The notes under the pieces were generated by a model, which was given only the letters and a program-made list of their open reading frames with translations, had not been told where the DNA came from and did not search any database. From assembly GCF_021462225.1 (NCBI RefSeq), contig NC_061798.1:22280820-22344819 (forward strand): a DNA stretch of 64,000 nucleotides, in the 5' to 3' direction. The translations under genes and the position numbers were made by a program. Shown in pieces: positions 58,181 to 64,000 of this stretch (positions are counted from its first letter, which is position 1; every line of letters begins with the position of its first letter). Source of the DNA: Girardinichthys multiradiatus. Taxonomy: Eukaryota; Chordata; Actinopteri; Cyprinodontiformes; Goodeidae.

Positions 58181-59644
58181 TAAAACGTACGTTTTACCAT
58201 TTGTAAAAACATTGAAGTTGTTTATCAATCCACCCTGAAAAAAGAACAGCTAAAATGTGCATTTTAAAGCACTTCATGAATAAAGTTTAACCTGATGATA
58301 AGTGTATGAAAATCTCTGACCGGCATTGTACGGAAACGGAAAACTCGTTAAGCCCTCCAAGCAGACATAGCTGCAGACGCGATATGATATCAGTGAAACC
58401 CAATGCCTTTCCTCAGGGTTTAAAATATAATTTGTCCGGATTGTCAGTGGAGTGCATCTCATTGGCTAAACAGACACATTAAGATGTAAAAACACACACC
58501 ATTTCTCATACCAAATGTGATCCCTGACAAGATAAGTCTGAAACATGCTTGTTTAGCTGAGCAGTGTATATTTTTGCACAGATCAAGTGTGTTCTTTAAC
58601 TACATACCACACCAGCCATACGCAGACACATGGCTGAGCTCAGATCAGCTGCCATTGCTCATCACTGCCTCCCTCATTCAGAGCTTCACAAACAGACAAG
58701 ACTGACTTCCTGTCTAGCAGATTGTCTTTCTCCAGGGAAGAGGTCTTTGGATTGACAGGACTACTCTTTGTATGTGTGCATTTGTCAATCTACAGCGAAC
58801 TATACAGTGGTCTGTCTTTGCCAGCTATGATTACACTCAAATAAGCCTCTGTCCTCTACAGTGTACTGCTATCCTGATGCAGAATAACAACATCACTGAC
58901 TCTGAAACCCCCATCTAAGGATCAAATGCAACAGTGCTGACAACCAAATACCTACTCGGCAAACACACAACTCCCCCAAAGGTAGGCTGATATGATTTGA
59001 GTGAATATGTGGAAAGCTATAATCTTGTTCTCTGTCAAACATCAGTGTGTTTTCACAAGACAAGAGATTGGTGACAAGGTACACAAACAGGCTCAGACAA
59101 TAAACAGTGTTACCATGGAGGTGAATGAGGAATAATAATTAACGGCGACTATGCAGCAGGACAAAGATGCTCCCGAGCGACCAGCCTCCTATCCCTCCTC
59201 AAGGGACAGAACAGGGCTTCAATTAACTGACAGGCAGAGGTATTAGAATTTCTTTCATGGGCCTTGATGTGCTGGGGAGATGCAGGACTATATTGCTTTG
59301 AAAGCCAGTGTGGTTTCCCCATCAAACGTGCCCTCTAAAGTCCTTTGATCTGCTTGGTGGTATGTGTCCTTGGAGATATGTGTCTACTTCCTCAAAGCAC
59401 CTCATTTTCCTGTGTTGAGGTTTAGAACAACAGCAACAGCAGGCCCTGCTGCATTCAGCCTCAGACAACAGAGCAGCCACAACCACATCATGGGACAGCA
59501 GGAGATTTTAAGCATGTGCAATGCTAAATATGCAGAACATGAACTTATCCTCTCAGAACTGAACAAACTGTGTGTATTTTGTTGCAAAAGTATCCATGCT
59601 ACTACCATTTTCTTCATATTCTTTCAGAAAGAAGCCTTAAACTT
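58181..59644. other. unrecognised DNA
   Basis: No gene or repeat family is recognised before the next Tc1 relic. Confidence 0.5.
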
Positions 59645-59940
59645 CCATGGATTTCTTTGAGATTTTATATGATTTGACCAACAAAGTGACTTACACTCTT
59701 ACCTATTTCATTCTAGTTCTGACTGCATGTTTATGGTTGTCTGCTGTAAAGTGAATCTCCACCCATCTCTCAGCATCTAACAGGTTTTCTTTTTAGGACA
59801 GGCCTGTATGTAGCTCCATCCATCCTGACAAACCTCTCCCTGTTGAATCTCGGTTGAAGAAAAACATCCTCACTGCATGATGTTGTCATCACCATGTTTT
59901 ACTGTAGGGATAGTGTCTTTAGAGTGATATGCAGAGTTAG

Positions 59941-61146
59941 TTTAACTTTTGCGGCCTTTTGCGGCCAAAATAGCGTAAATTCGTCTTGGGAATGACATAT
60001 ACAAGTCCTGCACAGTGGTCAGAGGGATTTTAAGCCATTCTTCTTGCAGGATAGTGACCAGGTCACTACGTGATACTGGTGGAGGAAAACGTTTCCTGAC
60101 TCGCTCCTCCAAAACACCCCAAAGTGGCTTAATAATATTTAGATCTGGTGACTGTGCAGGCCATGGGAGATGTTCAACTTCACTTTCATGTTCATCAAAC
60201 CAATCTTTCACCAGTCTTGCTGTGTGTATTGGTGCATTGTCATCCTGATACACGGCACCGCCTTCAGGATACAATGTTTGAACCATTGGATGCACATGGT
60301 CCTCAAGAATGGTTTGGTAGTCCTTGGCAGTGACGCGCCCATCTAGCACAAGTATTGGGCCAAGGGAATGCCATGATATGGCAGCCCAAACCATCACTGA
60401 TCCACCCCCATGCTTCACTCTGGGCATGCAACAGTCTGGGAGGTACGCTTCTTTGGGGCTTCTCCACACCGTAACTCTCCCGGATGTGGGGAAAACAGTA
60501 AAGGTGGACTCATCAGAGAACAATACATGTTTCACATTGTCCACAGCCCAAGATTTGCACCATTGAAACCGACGTTTGGCATTGGCATGAGTGACCAAAG
60601 GTTTGGCTATAGCAGCCCGGCCGTGTATATTGACCCTGTGGAGCTCCTGACAGACAGTTCTGGTGGAAACAGGAGAGTTGAGGTGCACATTTAATTCTGC
60701 CGTAATTTGGGCAGCCGTGGTTTTATGTTTTTTGGATACAATCCGGGTTAGCACCCGAACATCCGTTTCAGACAGCTTCCTCTTGCATCCACAGTTAATC
60801 CTGTTGGATGTGGTTCGTCCTTCTTGGTGGTATGCTGACATTACCCTGGATATTGTGGCTCTTGATACATCACAAAGACTTGCTGTCTTGGTCACAGATG
60901 CGCCAGCAAGACGTGCACCAACAATTTGTCCTCTTTTGAACTCTGGTATGTCACCCATAATGTTGTGTGCATTTCAATATTTTGAGCAAAACTGTGCTCT
61001 TACCCTGCTAATTGAACCTTCACACTCTGCTCTTACTGGTGCAATGTGCAATCAATGAAGACTGGCTACCAGGCTGGTCCAATTTAGCCATGAAACCTCC
61101 CACACTAAAATGACAGGTGTTTCAGTTTCATTGTCCAATCCCTGTA
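59941..61146 (-). mobile_element. DD36E Tc1/mariner transposon (Incomer-like), 3' end missing
   Basis: The 5' terminal end (minus sense, TACAGGGATTGGACAATG) is present at 61146 with TA. The transposase frame is full length. On the other side the sequence changes to Tc1 relic at the stop codon, so the 3' inverted repeat is gone. With one end lost and a mutated catalytic Glu the element cannot move. The 36-residue spacing matches the family described as Incomer. Confidence 0.8.
59942..60958 (-). CDS. Tc1/mariner transposase, DD36E type, catalytic Glu replaced by Lys
   Basis: An open frame of 338 residues, the usual length, starting MGDIPEFKRGQ. The DNA-binding part has helix-turn-helix regions at about 5-48 and 62-110. 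The catalytic domain has Asp149 (FSDESTF), the HGGGSVMVWA block at 183-192 and Asp240 (QDDNAPIH). At the third catalytic position the motif reads SPDLNIIKPLW: Lys277 replaces the Glu (codon AAG for GAG, plus-strand ctt around 60128-60130). The Asp240-Lys277 gap is 36 residues. The protein should bind DNA but not cut it. No other stop or frameshift is present, so the copy is young apart from this change and the lost 3' end. Loss of activity is inferred from the known need for the acidic triad. Confidence 0.9.
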   Translation of the reverse strand: MGDIPEFKRGQIVGARLAGASVTKTASLCDVSRATISRVMSAYHQEGRTTSNRINCGCKRKLSETDVRVLTRIVSKKHKTTAAQITAELNVHLNSPVSTRTVCQELHRVNIHGRAAIAKPLVTHANAKRRFQWCKSWAVDNVKHVLFSDESTFTVFPTSGRVTVWRSPKEAYLPDCCMPRVKHGGGSVMVWAAISWHSLGPILVLDGRVTAKDYQTILEDHVHPMVQTLYPEGGAVYQDDNAPIHTARLVKDWFDEHESEVEHLPWPAQSPDLNIIKPLWGVLEERVRKRFPPPVSRSDLVTILQEEWLKIPLTTVQDLYMSFPRRIYAILAAKGRKS

Positions 61147-61404
61147 CATGCAGCATTTTGAAATTAGGCAGAAAAAAAATCTATTTTGATCTCATCCTAC
61201 CAGATGTCTGAAGACATTTGGCCTGGATTTTATTTAAGGGTTTAACTGTAAAGGGAATTAAATGCAAATGTACGCAACATTTATTCAGATATTTATGTGC
61301 AAAATTGTTGAAAACCATGCTTTCAGCATTTACACAAGCAGAAAACTGCCAGTGGATTCAGCAACACTGCCAAAGAAGCAATCCAAAAATCCCATTAATA
61401 TTTT

Positions 61405-61620
61405 AAAACATGCAGTCATATTCAATAAATTAGAATATTATTCAAAAGTTAATTTATTTTAGAAACTCAATTCAATAAGTGAAACACATCATACAGATGA
61501 ATTACAGAGAGACCAATGTTTTCAAGCCTTTTTTTTTTTGATGATTTTCATCTTACAGTCAATGGAAACACAACATTTAAGATTAGAATATCACCAATAA
61601 AGAACATTTTTAATAAAGAA
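61405..61620. repeat. fragment of an interspersed DNA repeat (AATAAATTAGAATATT type)
   Basis: The words ttcaataaattagaatatta, ttaatttattttagaaactc and ttttgatgattttcatctta appear in the order seen in a common fish DNA repeat. There is no coding part and no defined ends. Confidence 0.45.
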
Positions 61621-64000
61621 ATGTGGACTTAATGCTGTAGAAGGGAGTTCTGAGAAAACCGTGGACTTAGCCTGAAAGTTTGAACTACCACACCTTACGA
61701 GTCCCTCCCCCTGGTTCTCTGCTGTGATACAGCCCTCCTTCCCCAGCTCCTCACCCGCAGTGGAGCCTGACGTGAACAGCTAGTAAGCAAGGCCACCGTT
61801 GACAGCCGACAAACAGCTAGGGCATATTCACCGTTAGGAGTGAAACATCAACGATGTGCTTTACATTGGCTATGGCCTGCCCATACTTGGACTACAAACT
61901 TGGTCCTCAAATCAGTAGCATGTGACAGGTAGTGCCACAGGGTTTCACACATTCCCCATGGTCCAGGCTTCTATAAACGGGAAGCTGGCTGTGTTGCTGG
62001 GAAGTGCCAATATCCATTGGGCGGCCAGGTGTTTGCTGGGGCCACGCATTCCATGGTGTGAGCGATTGTGGCAGGATTTGAGTGCCACATGGATTTTTAG
62101 TAAAGACTAGTGACTGTCAAATTACTGCCTGGGCGTGGGGAATTCAATGCTACAGAGCCACTTCTTTGACTGTGGATGGATTTATTATGACCGGGTGCTG
62201 GCTTATTCAATGCTACAGGTATGCAGTGTTTGTCATTTTGGTGAGTGGTTTGATTGAAGCATGTTTGTTGCGAGCCTTTAGTAACTAGTGTGCATCATAT
62301 GGGTTTGCAGTGAACAATTGTAGTGTTCACTGCAAACCAATAGAGGGCTGACATCTGCTGAAAACTCCAAGTCAATGAAAATTTATTTGGAGTTTCTCCA
62401 GTACTATGCGGGGGGAAATGGTTTTATGGATTAAAATGAGCAGGAAAAAGCCCTGATTATAGGGCAAAATATATCAATCATGGTGGAAAATTTGATTAAA
62501 TGTTCTAAAAGTCAATTTAAATCAGCTTTATTTTGGGTGTGATTTGTAAGGTGTTCCATTTGAAGTTTATGAACTAATGCTTCCATAGATGTTGTATTAC
62601 CCACATTAGTGTACTAATTATCTATAAGGTTCAGAGGAACTACATGCAGGGAATAATTCAAATAGTCTGCTTGCCTGTGCCAGAAAACCCCGAGATGATC
62701 GCTGATGTCAGCCACCGTTCTCTTTGGCCGACTTTTCCTTGAAGTGGAGGGTAATTTTCCTGTTGGTTCACAACAAAACATGCATGAACACTCCATCTTG
62801 CAGTGCTGCCTGCCTGTAAAGCGTTGTTCAGGTTTCACTTCTCCCAGCAGTAGCCATCAGCCTTCCCCAGACGCAGCAGTTCTGTAAACTGTATACACTT
62901 CACTTCCCACAACTGGATCAGGGCCAGCCAAACCTGGAGCAAGGCCCATGACAGGGAACCAACAGGATGAACCTTTGGACTTCAGATGAAGAGGGCTAAC
63001 TGCACCCTGGCCTGATGTAAAGTATCAAGTAACTCACACTGCCCCAAATTTGTTTCATTCAAGGGAAAAATAAAACATTTCCATTTATAAATGACAGATA
63101 AATGGGAAAATCCCAAAAGTTAACTTTTTTTCAGTATGAAAACCTGTGAGTAATGTTATTTTAAACCATGATGGCTGCCATGAATACAATCTGCTTTTTG
63201 AAATCAAAGCAGCAAATCCACCTCTGACGTGCAGGTGCTCTGGTGTACGTCACTGCCAAAGTCCCACGGAGGATATCATCCCTAACTTGTCTTTTAAGCT
63301 ACTACTTCTGCTTCGTCTTCCTCTGCCATGGCAGGTTTCAGGAACACTTTCACTAATGTACGTGCAAGTAAAAACTCTGACATATTCAGCAAGCATGATG
63401 TAAGTCTGAGATAGAGAGCGATCCTGCTGCTCACAGGGAATTCTTCAGAAGCAGACAAAACAAGTGAAGGAAAAAGAGAGAACATACTGAGTTCTTTACT
63501 ACAGAAGACAAAATGAATTCAGAGGCTAAAATACAGATGCAGAGATATATCATTCCAACCTGGCACAAGATCTAAAAAATCATTGTGCTTTTGTTTAAAA
63601 TTAGTATTTTAGTGGGTGATTTCTTTGGGGAATGCCCCTGATTTATGGCCTTTGCAAATCTGGGCAGGATTTGTCACTCGATGAATCAGGAGAAGCAGAT
63701 TTGTGTCACCCATTAAGTAGAGTGGGTACACATTCAGCACTGAAGTGGTACAAGTTGTGCTCCACCTTAGCTCCAGATGATCCAAAAGGAAAAACTGTTT
63801 GTCCTTATCTGTCCCTGTATGGGTTTGGATTTGGATGAAAAAACAAAAAAAAGGCTTAGTCCACCACAAGCCTTTCAACAAGGGATAATTTTGGTTTGCA
63901 TTTTGTAAAGTAGGTTTTTGTGGAGTAGTTATGAGCAGTCACTATCTTGCCTGTAAACATCAGTTCCAACAGCATTATGGAAATAAAAAAAAAATAAAAA
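61621..64000. other. unrecognised DNA with a perfect hairpin and a direct repeat
   Basis: No gene is recognised. A 14-bp perfect hairpin lies at 62302-62338. The word ttcaatgctacag occurs twice (about 62142 and 62205). The window ends in an A-rich run (about 63978-64000), possibly a retroposon tail cut off by the window border. Confidence 0.45.
62302..62338. repeat. perfect 14-bp inverted repeat, 9-nt loop
   Basis: The arms ggtttgcagtgaac (62302-62315) and gttcactgcaaacc (62325-62338) are exact reverse complements. Confidence 0.9.

Larger units (their letters stand above)
59645..61335 (-). pseudogene. Tc1 relic (TACAGTGCC type) interrupted by the DD36E transposon
   Basis: 59645-59940 holds the C-terminal to Gly-rich part on minus (ending ...catgttttactgtaggg...gcagagttag). 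61190-61335 holds the leader and arm of the same family (ggcctggattttatttaagg...gttgaaaaccatgc). The part between has been replaced by the DD36E element, with some loss of Tc1 sequence at the junctions. Confidence 0.6.

Noticed and set aside
60015..61058. Plus-strand frames of 77-131 codons over the DD36E transposase
   Set aside because: They are antisense shadows of the minus-strand transposase.
1..64000. tRNA, rRNA or known small RNA genes
   Set aside because: I saw no convincing tRNA cloverleaf with A and B boxes, no rRNA stretches and no recognisable snRNA. A covariance-model scan could not be run, so absence is not proven.

Overview
The window looks like intergenic or deep intronic DNA from a ray-finned fish. 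It is AT-rich and has no confidently recognisable host gene. It is dense with repeats typical of teleosts: many Tc1/mariner copies of several subfamilies, a Rex3-type RTE retroposon, a pogo-like element, LTR-type insertions and short hairpin repeats. Nothing bacterial (operons, Shine-Dalgarno-led genes, CRISPR) is present. The species cannot be named from this sequence.

Layout. 1-11 kb: mostly unrecognised AT-rich DNA with Tc1 relics at 2.7-3.8, 5.15-6.4 and 8.8 kb and a CpG-rich exon-like island at 7.2-7.4 kb. 11-19 kb: an Intruder-like relic abutting a Tc1 relic (11.3-12.9 kb), another Tc1 subfamily (14.5-15.6 kb) and a Tc1 relic split by an LTR-like insert (16.7-18.6 kb). 20-29 kb: deletion derivatives with good terminal repeats (20.8-21.5, 27.1-27.7 kb), a hairpin repeat with a pentamer array (22.1 kb), two more Tc1 relics and a GC-rich exon-like island (26.3 kb). 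29.2-30.9 kb: a nearly intact DD38E Tc1-type transposon with an open 350-residue transposase. 31-37 kb: mostly unrecognised, plus Tc1 relics and a small TTAA-flanked inverted-repeat element. 37.5-39.5 kb: a Rex3-type RTE copy with perfect target duplications but no endonuclease region. 39.6-42.8 kb: a pogo-like element carrying a 1.8-kb solo-LTR-like insert with a perfect 5-bp duplication. 43.7-50.8 kb: three Tc1 relics, two of them broken by LTR pieces. 51.15-52.87 kb: a GC-rich, G/T-skewed, G-quadruplex-rich island of unknown origin. 54.2 kb: an older Rex3-type relic. 59.6-61.4 kb: a DD36E transposase with a full-length frame but a Glu-to-Lys change at the catalytic Glu, set inside a Tc1 relic. 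61.4-64 kb: a DNA-repeat fragment, then unrecognised sequence.

Function. Only two frames look like complete proteins, both transposases. The DD38E copy keeps all three catalytic acids and both long inverted repeats. The DD36E copy has lost its catalytic Glu and one end. Nested insertions give a relative order of events: the Tc1 relics (TACAGTGCC type) are oldest, and the LTR pieces and the DD36E element landed in them later. Host content, if any, is limited to a few short islands with splice-like borders (7.2, 19.3, 26.3, 32.4, 55.5 kb) that could be exons of an unidentified minus-strand transcript or conserved non-coding DNA. These are flagged at low confidence.
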